Assembly: GCF_002563895.1 (NCBI RefSeq)
Contig: NZ_PDJB01000001.1
Location: 1 to 64,000 of the forward strand
Source of the DNA: Pseudomonas lurida
GTDB lineage: Bacteria; Pseudomonadota; Gammaproteobacteria; Pseudomonadales; Pseudomonadaceae
Direction: 5' to 3'
Length of the DNA: 64,000 bases
The position numbers were made by a program, and so were the translations under genes. This document shows positions 30,045 through 38,170 of the stretch, piece after piece (position 1 is the first letter of the stretch; every line of letters begins with the position of its first letter). The notes beneath the pieces were generated by a model, which was given only the letters and a program-made list of their open reading frames with translations, did no database searches and was not told where the DNA came from.

Positions 30045-30704
30045 TCAAGGCCGCTGCAAAAACGCCTCATGCATCTGTGCCAACGTCTCGAAATGCCAGG
30101 TCGGCGCTTCGGCATTCAACTCTTCGAAGCTGCCAAACCCGTACCCCACTGCCGCCGAATCCAGCCCATTGCTGCGCGCGCCGATCAAGTCATGCTTGCG
30201 GTCACCAATCATCAGGGTGGTGGCCGGGTCCAGGCCTTCTTCGCTGAGCACATGGGCGATCAGCTCAACCTTATTGGTGCGCGTGCCGTCCAATTCGCTG
30301 CCGTAGATCACCTTGAAGTGCTTGGCGAAATCGAAATGCCGGGCGATCTCGCGGGCAAACACCCACGGCTTGGACGTCGCCACATAGAGCTGGCGACCTT
30401 GGCCGCTCAGGTCTTCCAGCAGCGGCATCACGCCGTCAAACACACGGTTTTCATACAGGCCGGTGACCTTGAAGCGCTCGCGATAGAAATTCACCGCGTC
30501 CCAGGCCTTGGCTTCATCGAAGCCGTAGAACTGCATGAACGCTTGCAGCAAGGGCGGGCCGATGAAGTGTTCGAGTTGGGTCAGGTCCGGCTCATCAATG
30601 CCGAGTTTGGCGAGGGCGTACTGGATCGAGCGGGTGATGCCTTCTCGCGGGTCGGTGAGGGTGCCGTCCAGGTCGAACAGGACGGTTTGGTAGTGCAGGG
30701 TCAT
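30045..30704 (-). CDS. HAD-family hydrolase, phosphoglycolate phosphatase-like
   Basis: 219 residues of the Gph-like branch of the haloacid dehalogenase superfamily. Motif I is TVLFDLDGTLTDPREGI (about 6-22), the helical cap follows, motif II is YVATSKPW (about 107-114), and motifs III/IV are GTRTNKVELIAHVL and MIGDRKHDLIGARSNG (about 164-179). Substrate is unknown; E. coli relatives act on small phosphates. It overlaps the preceding gamma carbonic anhydrase gene by 4 bases, so they form an operon. Confidence 0.88.
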   Translation of the reverse strand: MTLHYQTVLFDLDGTLTDPREGITRSIQYALAKLGIDEPDLTQLEHFIGPPLLQAFMQFYGFDEAKAWDAVNFYRERFKVTGLYENRVFDGVMPLLEDLSGQGRQLYVATSKPWVFAREIARHFDFAKHFKVIYGSELDGTRTNKVELIAHVLSEEGLDPATTLMIGDRKHDLIGARSNGLDSAAVGYGFGSFEELNAEAPTWHFETLAQMHEAFLQRP

Positions 30705-31243
30705 CGGTCGAATCCTTCAGCCAGGTGCAGGTCTTTGAGCTTCACGTAGTTCGCGGCGCTGTAGGTGAAAAAGGCGCGTTCCTTGTCAGTCAGCGGGCGG
30801 ATCTGTTTAACCGGGCTGCCGACATACAAGAACCCGCTCTCGAGTTTCTTGCCTGGCGGCACCAGGCTGCCAGCGCCGATGATCACGTCGTCTTCCACCA
30901 CGGCGCCGTCCATCACGATGCTGCCCATGCCGATCAGGATGCGGCTACCCACGGTGCAGCCATGCAGCATGACCTTGTGGGCGATGGTGACGTCGTCGCC
31001 GATCAACAGCGGGAAACCGTCCGGGTTGAAGGGGCCTGAGTGGGTGATGTGCAGCACGCAGCCATCCTGCACGCTGGTGCGCGCACCGATGCGGATGCGG
31101 TGCATGTCGCCGCGGATCACGGTCAGCGGCCAGACCGAGCTGTCGGCGCCGATTTCGACATCGCCGATCACCACCGCCGAAATATCGACAAAAGCCCCGG
31201 CGCCCAGGGCTGGCGTGTGGTTCTGATAGGTGCGAAGGGTCAC
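30701..31243 (-). CDS. gamma-class carbonic anhydrase family protein (YrdA-like)
   Basis: 180 residues of left-handed beta-helix hexapeptide repeats (SVWPLTVIRGDMHRIRIGAR and then GSRILIGMGSIVMDGAVVED). Histidines that would bind zinc are in CVLHITHSGP and VTIAHKVMLHGC. YrdA/PaaY relatives are trimeric; many show low or unproven anhydrase activity. It is coupled to the HAD gene and divergent from prlC, with 102 bases between starts. Confidence 0.88.
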   Translation of the reverse strand: MTLRTYQNHTPALGAGAFVDISAVVIGDVEIGADSSVWPLTVIRGDMHRIRIGARTSVQDGCVLHITHSGPFNPDGFPLLIGDDVTIAHKVMLHGCTVGSRILIGMGSIVMDGAVVEDDVIIGAGSLVPPGKKLESGFLYVGSPVKQIRPLTDKERAFFTYSAANYVKLKDLHLAEGFDR

Positions 31244-31345
31244 GATAGCCTCTCTCTCTTCTGCTGATAGCTGCGGTGGGCGTTGATTGTAATTAAGATG
31301 GCCCCATCTTTGTTCTTACATGTTTCTTCAGCCAAGGTGCCAACC

Positions 31346-33397
31346 GTGAGCGCGAACAACCCTCTTCTGCAGTCCTACGACCTGCCGCCGTTCTCGGCGA
31401 TCCGTGCCGAGCACGTCCAGCCGGCCATCGAACAGATCCTCGCTGACAACCGCGTTGCCATCGAAGGTATCCTGCAAAGCCAGGGTAAAAATCCGACCTG
31501 GGCCGGCCTGGTGCTGGCCATGGACGAGCTGAACGACCGCCTGGGCGCTGCCTGGAGCCCTGTCAGCCACCTCAATGCCGTGTGCAACAGCGCCGAACTG
31601 CGCGAAGCCTATGAAGGCTGCCTGCCGGCGCTGAGTGCCTACTCCACCGAGATGGGCCAGAACCGCGCGCTGTTCCAAGCCTTCGAAGCCCTGGCCAACA
31701 GCCCGGAAGCCGCCGGTTTCGACGTGGCGCAAAAAACCATCCTGGAGCATTCCCTGCGCGACTTCCGCCTGTCGGGTATCGATTTGCCGCCCGAGCAGCA
31801 AAAACGCTACGCCGAAGTGCAGAGCAAGCTGTCCGAACTGGGCAGCAAATTCTCCAACCAGTTGCTGGACGCCACCCAGGCCTGGACCAAACACGTGACC
31901 GACGAGGCCACCCTCGCCGGCCTCACTGACTCGGCCAAGGCGCAAATGGCCGCGGCCGCCCAGGCCAAAAGCCTCGACGGCTGGCTGATCACCCTGGAAT
32001 TCCCGAGCTACTACGCGGTGATGACCTACGCCCAGGATCGCGCTCTGCGTGAAGAAGTCTACGCGGCCTACTGCACCCGTGCGTCGGACCAGGGCCCGAA
32101 TGCCGGTCAGAACGATAACGGCCCGGTGATGGAACAGATCCTCGACCTGCGTCAGGAACTGGCTCAGTTGCTCGGTTACGCGTCCTTCTCCGAACTGAGC
32201 CTGGCCACCAAGATGGCCGAGTCCAGTGACCAAGTGCTGAGCTTCCTGCGCGACCTGGCCAAGCGCAGCAAGCCGTTCGCTGCCCAGGATCTGCAACAAC
32301 TCAAGGCCTACGCCGCCGAACAAGGCTGCACCGACCTGCAAAGCTGGGACAGCGGTTTCTACGGCGAAAAACTCCGTGAGCAGCGCTACAGCGTGTCCCA
32401 GGAAGCCCTGCGTGCCTATTTCCCGATCGACAAAGTGCTGGGCGGCCTGTTCGCCATTGTGCAGCGCCTGTACGGCATCGAGATCGCCGAGCAGAAAGGC
32501 TTCGACACCTGGCACCCGGATGTCCGCCTGTTTGAAATCAAGGAAAACGGCCAGCACGTCGGCCGCTTCTTCTTCGACCTGTACGCTCGCGCCAACAAGC
32601 GTGGCGGTGCCTGGATGGACGGCGCCCGCGATCGTCGTCGTACGATCGACGGCGTACTGCAAAGCCCGGTGGCCAACCTGGTGTGCAACTTCACCCCGGC
32701 CGACAGCGGCAAGCCTGCGCTGCTGACCCACGATGAAGTCACCACGCTGTTCCACGAATTCGGCCATGGCCTGCATCACTTGTTGACCCGTGTCGAACAC
32801 GCGGGAGTGTCCGGCATCAACGGCGTGGCCTGGGATGCGGTGGAGTTGCCGAGCCAGTTCATGGAGAACTGGTGCTGGGAGCCGGAAGGCCTGGCGCTGA
32901 TCTCCGGTCACTACGAAACCGGCGAGCCACTGCCTCAGGACCTGTTGGAAAAAATGCTTGCGGCCAAGAACTTCCAGTCCGGCCTGATGATGGTGCGCCA
33001 GTTGGAATTCTCGCTGTTCGACTTCGAACTGCATGCCACCCACGGTGATGGCCGCAGTGTGGCCCAAGTGCTGGAAGGCGTGCGCGACGAGGTATCGGTG
33101 ATGCGTCCGCCGGCCTACAACCGCTTCCCCAACAGCTTTGCGCACATCTTCGCCGGGGGTTACGCGGCGGGGTACTACAGCTACAAGTGGGCCGAAGTGC
33201 TGTCGGCAGATGCCTTCTCCAAGTTCGAAGAAGACGGCGTGCTCAATGCCGAAACCGGCCGCGCCTTCCGTGAGGCGATCCTGGCGCGGGGCGGTTCGCA
33301 GGAGCCGATGGTACTGTTCGTCGACTTCCGCGGACGAGCGCCGTCAATTGACGCACTCTTGCGCCACAGCGGCTTGAGTGAGGACGCGGCAGCATGA
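31346..33397 (+). CDS. prlC: oligopeptidase A
   Basis: Cytoplasmic M3 metallopeptidase that degrades signal peptides and other short peptides. 683 residues from GTG 31346 (SANNPLLQSYDLPPFSAIRA), with AAGGTG upstream; the longer frame from 31283 is rejected by family length. The zinc motif is TLFHEFGHGLHHLLTRVE at about 467-484 (HExxH). GVAWDAVELPSQFMENWCWE gives the third ligand (Glu) and YSYKWAEVLSADAF lies near the end. Its stop overlaps yheV by 4 bases. Confidence 0.95.
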   Translation: MSANNPLLQSYDLPPFSAIRAEHVQPAIEQILADNRVAIEGILQSQGKNPTWAGLVLAMDELNDRLGAAWSPVSHLNAVCNSAELREAYEGCLPALSAYSTEMGQNRALFQAFEALANSPEAAGFDVAQKTILEHSLRDFRLSGIDLPPEQQKRYAEVQSKLSELGSKFSNQLLDATQAWTKHVTDEATLAGLTDSAKAQMAAAAQAKSLDGWLITLEFPSYYAVMTYAQDRALREEVYAAYCTRASDQGPNAGQNDNGPVMEQILDLRQELAQLLGYASFSELSLATKMAESSDQVLSFLRDLAKRSKPFAAQDLQQLKAYAAEQGCTDLQSWDSGFYGEKLREQRYSVSQEALRAYFPIDKVLGGLFAIVQRLYGIEIAEQKGFDTWHPDVRLFEIKENGQHVGRFFFDLYARANKRGGAWMDGARDRRRTIDGVLQSPVANLVCNFTPADSGKPALLTHDEVTTLFHEFGHGLHHLLTRVEHAGVSGINGVAWDAVELPSQFMENWCWEPEGLALISGHYETGEPLPQDLLEKMLAAKNFQSGLMMVRQLEFSLFDFELHATHGDGRSVAQVLEGVRDEVSVMRPPAYNRFPNSFAHIFAGGYAAGYYSYKWAEVLSADAFSKFEEDGVLNAETGRAFREAILARGGSQEPMVLFVDFRGRAPSIDALLRHSGLSEDAAA

Positions 33398-33669
33398 GTG
33401 AGGGGCCTGTGATTACCAAAAAGCAATTCATCGCCGGGGCGGTCTGCCCGGCGTGCAGCGAGCCAGACAAGCTGAAGATGTGGACCGAAGACAACGTGCC
33501 GCATCGCGAGTGCGTGGCCTGCGGCTATACCGACACGCTGAATGACCAGGGGCTGTCGGTGCCCAAAGAGCTGGGTACGCGAGTGAATACCTCGGCGTTG
33601 AAAGCGCCTGCGGACCCTAAGGTGCAGGCGGTGCAGTTCTTTCCTAATCCGAAGCTGAAAAAAGTCTGA
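33394..33669 (+). CDS. yheV: YheV-family zinc-ribbon protein
   Basis: 91 residues. The zinc ribbon has the pairs CPACSEPDKLKMW (about 23-35) and RECVACGYTD (about 44-53). A basic tail ends NPKLKKV. It overlaps prlC by ATGA and is probably coupled to it, as in many gammaproteobacteria. Its function is not established. Confidence 0.9.
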   Translation: MSEGPVITKKQFIAGAVCPACSEPDKLKMWTEDNVPHRECVACGYTDTLNDQGLSVPKELGTRVNTSALKAPADPKVQAVQFFPNPKLKKV

Positions 33670-33674
33670 CCGTT

Positions 33675-33740
33675 GTAGGAGCCCGGCTTGCCAGCGATAG
33701 CGCTCATGGGATCGCTATCGCTGGCAAGCTTGGCGCCTCC
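33675..33740. repeat. REP element with 17-bp stem, probable terminator
   Basis: GCTTGCCAGCGATAGCG (33686-33702) and CGCTATCGCTGGCAAGC (33713-33729) form a perfect 17-bp inverted repeat around a 10-base loop, directly after yheV. It would act as the 3' end of the prlC-yheV transcript. The facing small frame at 33704 reads into it. Confidence 0.85.
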
Positions 33741-33919
33741 CCTTGTTTTTCGTCCTTGCCTGTCGTCGTGATCCAATCCTTCATTGAGCACAGTGCAAAC
33801 GCACTCGTGCTGCAATCGCCATTCGCCAAAGCCGTGCGCAGCTTGTCGACATCGGCTCTCATCATGTAGCGGATGCCGTCCTTGAAGCCGTTACTGGTGC
33901 CAAAGCCGCCCACCGTCAT
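33704..33919 (-). CDS. possible small hypothetical protein or gene remnant
   Basis: 71 codons: MTVGGFGTSNGFKDGIRYMM through LRTALANGDCSTSAFALC and SMKDWITTTGKDE, with the final residues coming from the REP palindrome. The coding text seems to extend upstream in frame (INGWSKEEALNE before the Met) without a start codon. In another frame MSQMLKNQWLEQ begins at 33970. This suggests a frameshifted or truncated gene. I do not recognise the family. No good ribosome binding site is seen. Confidence 0.35.
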   Translation of the reverse strand: MTVGGFGTSNGFKDGIRYMMRADVDKLRTALANGDCSTSAFALCSMKDWITTTGKDEKQGEAPSLPAIAIP

Positions 33920-34238
33920 CTCGTTCAGCGCCTCTTCCTTGCTCCAACCATTGATTCTTGAGCATCTGTGACATAACCGAGCAGAGGGTGGGAGAGAGTG
34001 CCCAGCTTCATCTGCAGGGGGTCAAGGAGGCGTGAGGGGTTCGTCAAAGAATCGTTAAGCCTCAGTCTTTAGTCGCTGAAACGATTCTCTACATCCTTAG
34101 CCTGCTATCATTTGTAACTATTGATTGCCGCTGCGTTCTATCCCCTTGGATAGGTTGGATCCAATTCGCTGCTGAAAAACCCACAAGCTGCTCCCAGAAG
34201 CGGCTGATAAACCCGTGACCACATGATGAGGTGCCACC
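33920..34238. other. intergenic region before the gluconate dehydrogenase operon
   Basis: No convincing gene. Its left end may belong to the small remnant described just before. It contains the dyad AGAATCGTT / AACGATTCT (34048-34056 and 34080-34088), whose arms are 32 bp apart centre to centre, about three helical turns. AT-rich stretches (CTATCATTTGTAACTATTG, near 34108) could hold a promoter for the operon at 34239. GATGAGGTG precedes that start. Confidence 0.45.
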
Positions 34239-34991
34239 ATGTCTGATCAAGATCAAGACAACCCCCGGCGTGACTTTCTGCGCAAATCCTTGACCCTGAT
34301 CCCGGTTGTCACGGTTGCCAGCACCGGCCTTGGCGGTTCGATGCTGATGGCTACGCCTGAGCCCGCCCAGGCGGCACCTGCCAAGCCAGTGGTTACCGAA
34401 AAGTCCTACGAGCCCACGTATTTCACCGCTGAGGAGTGGGCGTTTATCAACGCCGCCGTCGAGCGCTTGATCCCTGCCGATGCTCAAGGCCCGGGCGCCT
34501 TGGAAGCGGGCGCGCCGGAATATATCGACCGCCAGATGAACACCCCTTACGCCAGCGGCGCCCTATGGTTCATGCAAGGCCCGTTCAACGCCGATGCGCC
34601 GCCGGAAATGGGCTGGCAGAGCAAATTGGTGCCCAAGGACATTTATCGACTGGGCATTGCCGCGACGGATGCATGGTCGAAGGCCTTCAACGGTAAAACT
34701 TTTGCTGCGCAAGACAGCGCTACCCGAGACGATATATTGCGCCGCCTCGAGGCAGGTGGCAGCGAAGTGACAGCGCATTTTGAGGCGGTGCCGCCGAAGA
34801 TGTTCTTCAACCTGTTGCTGCAAAACACCAAGGAAGGGTTCTTCTGCGACCCGATCCACGGTGGCAACAAAGGCATGGTCGGCTGGACCATGATCGGCTT
34901 CCCCGGCGCCCGCGCCGATTTCATGGATTGGGTGGAACGCAACGAGCAGTACCCCTTCCCGGCAGTTTCAATCCGCGGCGAGAGGGCCTGA
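34239..34991 (+). CDS. gluconate 2-dehydrogenase subunit 3 family protein
   Basis: Small subunit of a membrane-bound flavoprotein dehydrogenase. 250 residues. A twin-arginine signal NPRRDFLRKSLTLIPVVTVA (about 6-25) is followed by PEPAQAAPAKP at the cleavage region, so the complex is exported folded by Tat. The body has FTAEEWAFINAAVERLIPAD and GFFCDPIHGGNKGMVGWTMI. It precedes the flavoprotein subunit by 2 bases, and the large subunit has no signal of its own and is likely carried along. Confidence 0.9.
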   Translation: MSDQDQDNPRRDFLRKSLTLIPVVTVASTGLGGSMLMATPEPAQAAPAKPVVTEKSYEPTYFTAEEWAFINAAVERLIPADAQGPGALEAGAPEYIDRQMNTPYASGALWFMQGPFNADAPPEMGWQSKLVPKDIYRLGIAATDAWSKAFNGKTFAAQDSATRDDILRRLEAGGSEVTAHFEAVPPKMFFNLLLQNTKEGFFCDPIHGGNKGMVGWTMIGFPGARADFMDWVERNEQYPFPAVSIRGERA

Positions 34992-34993
34992 AC

Positions 34994-36778
34994 GTGGCGA
35001 CCATCATGAAAAAAGTGGATGCGGTGATCGTAGGCTTCGGCTGGACCGGCGCGATCATGGCCAAGGAACTGACGGAAGCGGGCCTCAACGTGGTAGCGCT
35101 GGAGCGCGGCCCGATGCAGGACACTTATCCGGACGGCAACTACCCCCAGGTCATCGACGAATTGACCTACAGCGTGCGTAAGAAACTCTTTCAGGACATC
35201 TCCAAAGAGACGGTGACCATTCGCCATAGCGTGAATGACGTTGCCCTGCCTAACCGTCAGCTGGGTGCGTTCTTGCCGGGCAACGGCGTGGGCGGCGCAG
35301 GCCTGCACTGGTCGGGCGTGCATTTCCGTGTCGACCCGATTGAGCTGCGCATGCGCAGCCACTATGAGGAGCGCTACGGCAAAAGCTTCATTCCCAAGGA
35401 CATGACCATCCAGGACTTCGGCGTGAGCTATGAAGAGCTCGAGCCGTTTTTCGACTACGCAGAAAAAGTCTTCGGCACTTCCGGCCAGGCCTGGACCGTA
35501 AAAGGCCAGTTGGTCGGCGAAGGGCGTGGCGGCAACCCGTACGCACCGGATCGCTCCAACCCGTTCCCCCTGCAAGCGCAGAAAAACACGGTGTCGGCGC
35601 AGTTGTTCCAGAAAGCCGCTGCCAGCGTCGGGTACAAACCCTACAACCTGCCCTCGGCCAATACCTCGGGGCCTTACACCAACCCCTATGGCGCGCAGAT
35701 GGGCCCGTGCAACTTCTGCGGTTTTTGCAGTGGCTACGTGTGCTACATGTACTCCAAGGCCTCGCCGAACGTGAATATCCTGCCGGCGTTGCGCCAGGTG
35801 CCGAACTTCGAGCTGCGGCCTAATTCCCATGTGCTCAAGGTCAACCTCGACAGCACCAAGAGCAAGGCCACCGGCGTGACCTACATCGACGCCCAGGGGC
35901 GCGAATACGAGCAGCCGGCGGACTTGGTAATCCTTGGCGCCTTCCAGTTCCACAACGTGCGTCTGATGCTGCTGTCGGGCATCGGCAAGCCCTACGACCC
36001 GATTACCAACGAGGGCGTGGTGGGCAGGAACTTCGCCTACCAGAACATGGCGACCATCAAGGCCTTCTTCGACAAGGACACCCACACCAACAACTTCATC
36101 GGTGCGGGCGGTAATGGCGTGGCCATCGATGACTTCAACGCCGACAACTTCGACCACGGCCCCCACGGTTTCGTGGGCGGTTCGCCGATGTGGGTCAACC
36201 AGGCGGGCAGCCGGCCGATTGCAGGCACCTCCAACCCGCCGGGCACCCCGGCCTGGGGCAGCGCGTGGAAACGTGCCACTGCCGATTATTACACCCACCA
36301 GGTGTCGATGGATGCCCACGGCGCCCATCAATCCTACCGGGGCAACTACCTGGATCTGGACCCGGTTTACCGAGATGCCTACGGCCTGCCGTTGCTGCGT
36401 ATGACGTTCGACTGGCAGGAAAACGACATCAAGATGAACCGCTTCATGGTCGAGAAGATGGGCAAGGTTGCCGAAGCGATGAACCCCAAGGCGATTGCGG
36501 TACTCGGCAAAAAGGTGGGTGAACACTTCAACACGGCGTCCTACCAGACCACCCACCTCAACGGCGGCGCGATCATGGGCACCGACCCGAAAACCAGCGC
36601 GTTGAACCGTTATCTGCAGAGCTGGGATGTACACAACGTATTCGTCCCAGGCGCGTCCGCTTTCCCACAGGGCTTGGGTTACAACCCGACCGGCCTGGTG
36701 GCGGCATTGACCTACTGGTCGGCCCGGGCGATCCGCGAGCAGTATCTGAAAAACCCCGGCCCACTGGTTCAGGCATAA
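34994..36778 (+). CDS. GMC-family oxidoreductase, flavoprotein subunit of gluconate 2-dehydrogenase type
   Basis: 594 residues, from GTG 34994 (ATIMKKVDAVIVGFGWTGAI). The FAD Rossmann motif VIVGFGWTGAIMAKELTEAG is at about 11-30, and GVGGAGLHWSGVHFRV is the GMC-type FAD loop near 95-110. A cysteine-rich patch, CNFCGFCSGYVCYMYS (about 239-254), could hold an iron-sulfur centre as seen in related FAD-dependent dehydrogenases. The C-terminal substrate site is HNVFVPGASAFPQGLGYNPT. It would oxidise gluconate (or a similar sugar acid) in the periplasm; the substrate is inferred from family resemblance. Confidence 0.9.
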   Translation: MATIMKKVDAVIVGFGWTGAIMAKELTEAGLNVVALERGPMQDTYPDGNYPQVIDELTYSVRKKLFQDISKETVTIRHSVNDVALPNRQLGAFLPGNGVGGAGLHWSGVHFRVDPIELRMRSHYEERYGKSFIPKDMTIQDFGVSYEELEPFFDYAEKVFGTSGQAWTVKGQLVGEGRGGNPYAPDRSNPFPLQAQKNTVSAQLFQKAAASVGYKPYNLPSANTSGPYTNPYGAQMGPCNFCGFCSGYVCYMYSKASPNVNILPALRQVPNFELRPNSHVLKVNLDSTKSKATGVTYIDAQGREYEQPADLVILGAFQFHNVRLMLLSGIGKPYDPITNEGVVGRNFAYQNMATIKAFFDKDTHTNNFIGAGGNGVAIDDFNADNFDHGPHGFVGGSPMWVNQAGSRPIAGTSNPPGTPAWGSAWKRATADYYTHQVSMDAHGAHQSYRGNYLDLDPVYRDAYGLPLLRMTFDWQENDIKMNRFMVEKMGKVAEAMNPKAIAVLGKKVGEHFNTASYQTTHLNGGAIMGTDPKTSALNRYLQSWDVHNVFVPGASAFPQGLGYNPTGLVAALTYWSARAIREQYLKNPGPLVQA

Positions 36779-36784
36779 GGAGCG

Positions 36785-38089
36785 ATGACCATGAAAGCAC
36801 TTGTTATCGCGACCTTTGCCCTTTTCAGCAGTTGCTCTGCGAGCGCCGCTGAAACCGACTTGATCAAGCAGGGTGAATACCTGGCCCGGGCGGGTGACTG
36901 CGTGGCCTGCCACACCGCCAAGGGCGGTAAGCCCTTTGCCGGCGGCCTGCCGATGGAAACCCCCATTGGTGTGATCTATTCCACCAACATCACGCCGGAC
37001 AAGACCGGCCTGGGCGACTACAGCTTCGAAGATTTCGACAAGGCCGTACGCCATGGCGTCGCCAAGAACGGCAGTACGCTTTACCCGGCCATGCCCTACC
37101 CGTCTTACGCACGCGTCAGCGACAGCGATATGCAGGCGTTGTATGCGTACTTCATGAAGGGGGTCGAACCCGTTGCCCAGGAGAATAAGGACAGTGATAT
37201 TCCCTGGCCCTTGAGCATGCGTTGGCCGTTGGCGGCGTGGCGTTGGATGTTTGCGCCTGCAGTCGACGCGCATCAGGCGCCTGCCGCTGCCGACCCGGTG
37301 ATCAGCCGCGGTGCCTACTTGGTCGAAGGCCTCGGCCACTGCGGCGCGTGCCATACGCCACGGGCCCTGACCATGCAGGAAAAAGCCCTGAGTGCCACTG
37401 ACGGCGACGCTTTCCTGTCCGGCAGCGCGCCACTGGAAGGTTGGATCGCCAAGAGCCTGCGCGGCGACCACAAGGACGGTCTCGGCAGTTGGAGCGAGGA
37501 GCAACTGGTGCACTTCCTCAAGACCGGTCGCAGTGATCGCAGTGCGGTGTTTGGGGGCATGAGCGATGTCGTCGTCCACAGCATGCAGTACATGTCTGAA
37601 AATGACCTGACAGCTATCGCCCGTTACCTCAAGAGCCTGCCGGCGGTGGACCCCAAGGACACGCCGCACTCGTACGACAAGCAGGTGGCGGATGCGCTGT
37701 GGAAAGGCGATGACAGTCAGCGGGGCGCCTCGGTGTATATCGACAACTGCGCCGCTTGCCACCGTACCGATGGCCATGGCTATACACGCGTGTTCCCGGC
37801 ATTGGCGGGCAACCCTGTCCTGCAGACAGCGGATGCCACGTCATTGATCAACATCGTGTTGAACGGTGGCACCTTGCCGGCCACCCACACGGCGCCGTCC
37901 ACGTTCACCATGCCGGCGTTCGCCTGGCGCCTGTCGGATCAGGAAGTGGCGGATGTGGTCAGTTTTATCCGCGGCAGTTGGGGTAACCAAGGCACGCCGG
38001 TAAAAGCCAGTGAGGTGGCGGACCTGCGCAAGAACGATATGCGCACAACCTCTGGCGATGACCTGGGGCAAGTGACGCAAAAGCACTGA
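36785..38089 (+). CDS. triheme cytochrome c subunit of gluconate 2-dehydrogenase type
   Basis: 434 residues with signal peptide (MTMKALVIATFALFSSCSASA). Three CxxCH haem sites are seen: CVACHTAKGG (about 39), CGACHTPRAL (about 188) and CAACHRTDGH (about 326), each with a later Met ligand region (MPYPSY, MSDVVV, MPAFAW). It passes electrons from the flavoprotein to ubiquinone. It begins 6 bases after the flavoprotein gene. The operon ends at the dyad before the radical SAM gene. Confidence 0.92.
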   Translation: MTMKALVIATFALFSSCSASAAETDLIKQGEYLARAGDCVACHTAKGGKPFAGGLPMETPIGVIYSTNITPDKTGLGDYSFEDFDKAVRHGVAKNGSTLYPAMPYPSYARVSDSDMQALYAYFMKGVEPVAQENKDSDIPWPLSMRWPLAAWRWMFAPAVDAHQAPAAADPVISRGAYLVEGLGHCGACHTPRALTMQEKALSATDGDAFLSGSAPLEGWIAKSLRGDHKDGLGSWSEEQLVHFLKTGRSDRSAVFGGMSDVVVHSMQYMSENDLTAIARYLKSLPAVDPKDTPHSYDKQVADALWKGDDSQRGASVYIDNCAACHRTDGHGYTRVFPALAGNPVLQTADATSLINIVLNGGTLPATHTAPSTFTMPAFAWRLSDQEVADVVSFIRGSWGNQGTPVKASEVADLRKNDMRTTSGDDLGQVTQKH

Positions 38090-38130
38090 TCCCTCCCTGA
38101 CCGCCAAACGGCACTGGTCAGAAGCCTTGC

Positions 38131-38164
38131 GCCTCGATACTGTATATAAAAACAGTATCGAGGC
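38131..38164. promoter_or_regulatory. LexA (SOS) box within a 13-bp dyad
   Basis: CTGTATATAAAAACAG (38140-38155) fits the LexA consensus CTG-N10-CAG closely. It is the middle of a longer perfect inverted repeat, GCCTCGATACTGT (38131-38143) and ACAGTATCGAGGC (38152-38164). TATAAA in the box is a likely -10. GAGG in the right arm is the ribosome binding site for ATG 38171. The same dyad followed by GTTTTC could terminate the upstream operon. From memory, the P. aeruginosa orthologue PA0069 is a LexA target. Confidence 0.85.
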
Positions 38165-38170
38165 GTTTTC

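Noticed and set aside
31328..33145. 605-codon minus-strand frame opposite prlC
   Set aside because: prlC has the HEFGH zinc site and full family length on the plus strand.
34643..37777. 1044-codon open frame on the minus strand
   Set aside because: It lies antisense to the gluconate dehydrogenase operon, whose three genes have clear motifs. The length comes from high-GC codon bias leaving few stops.
36785..38089. A second cytochrome-linked alcohol dehydrogenase
   Set aside because: Three CxxCH sites and the neighbouring subunit 3 and GMC genes fit the gluconate/sugar-acid dehydrogenase type instead.
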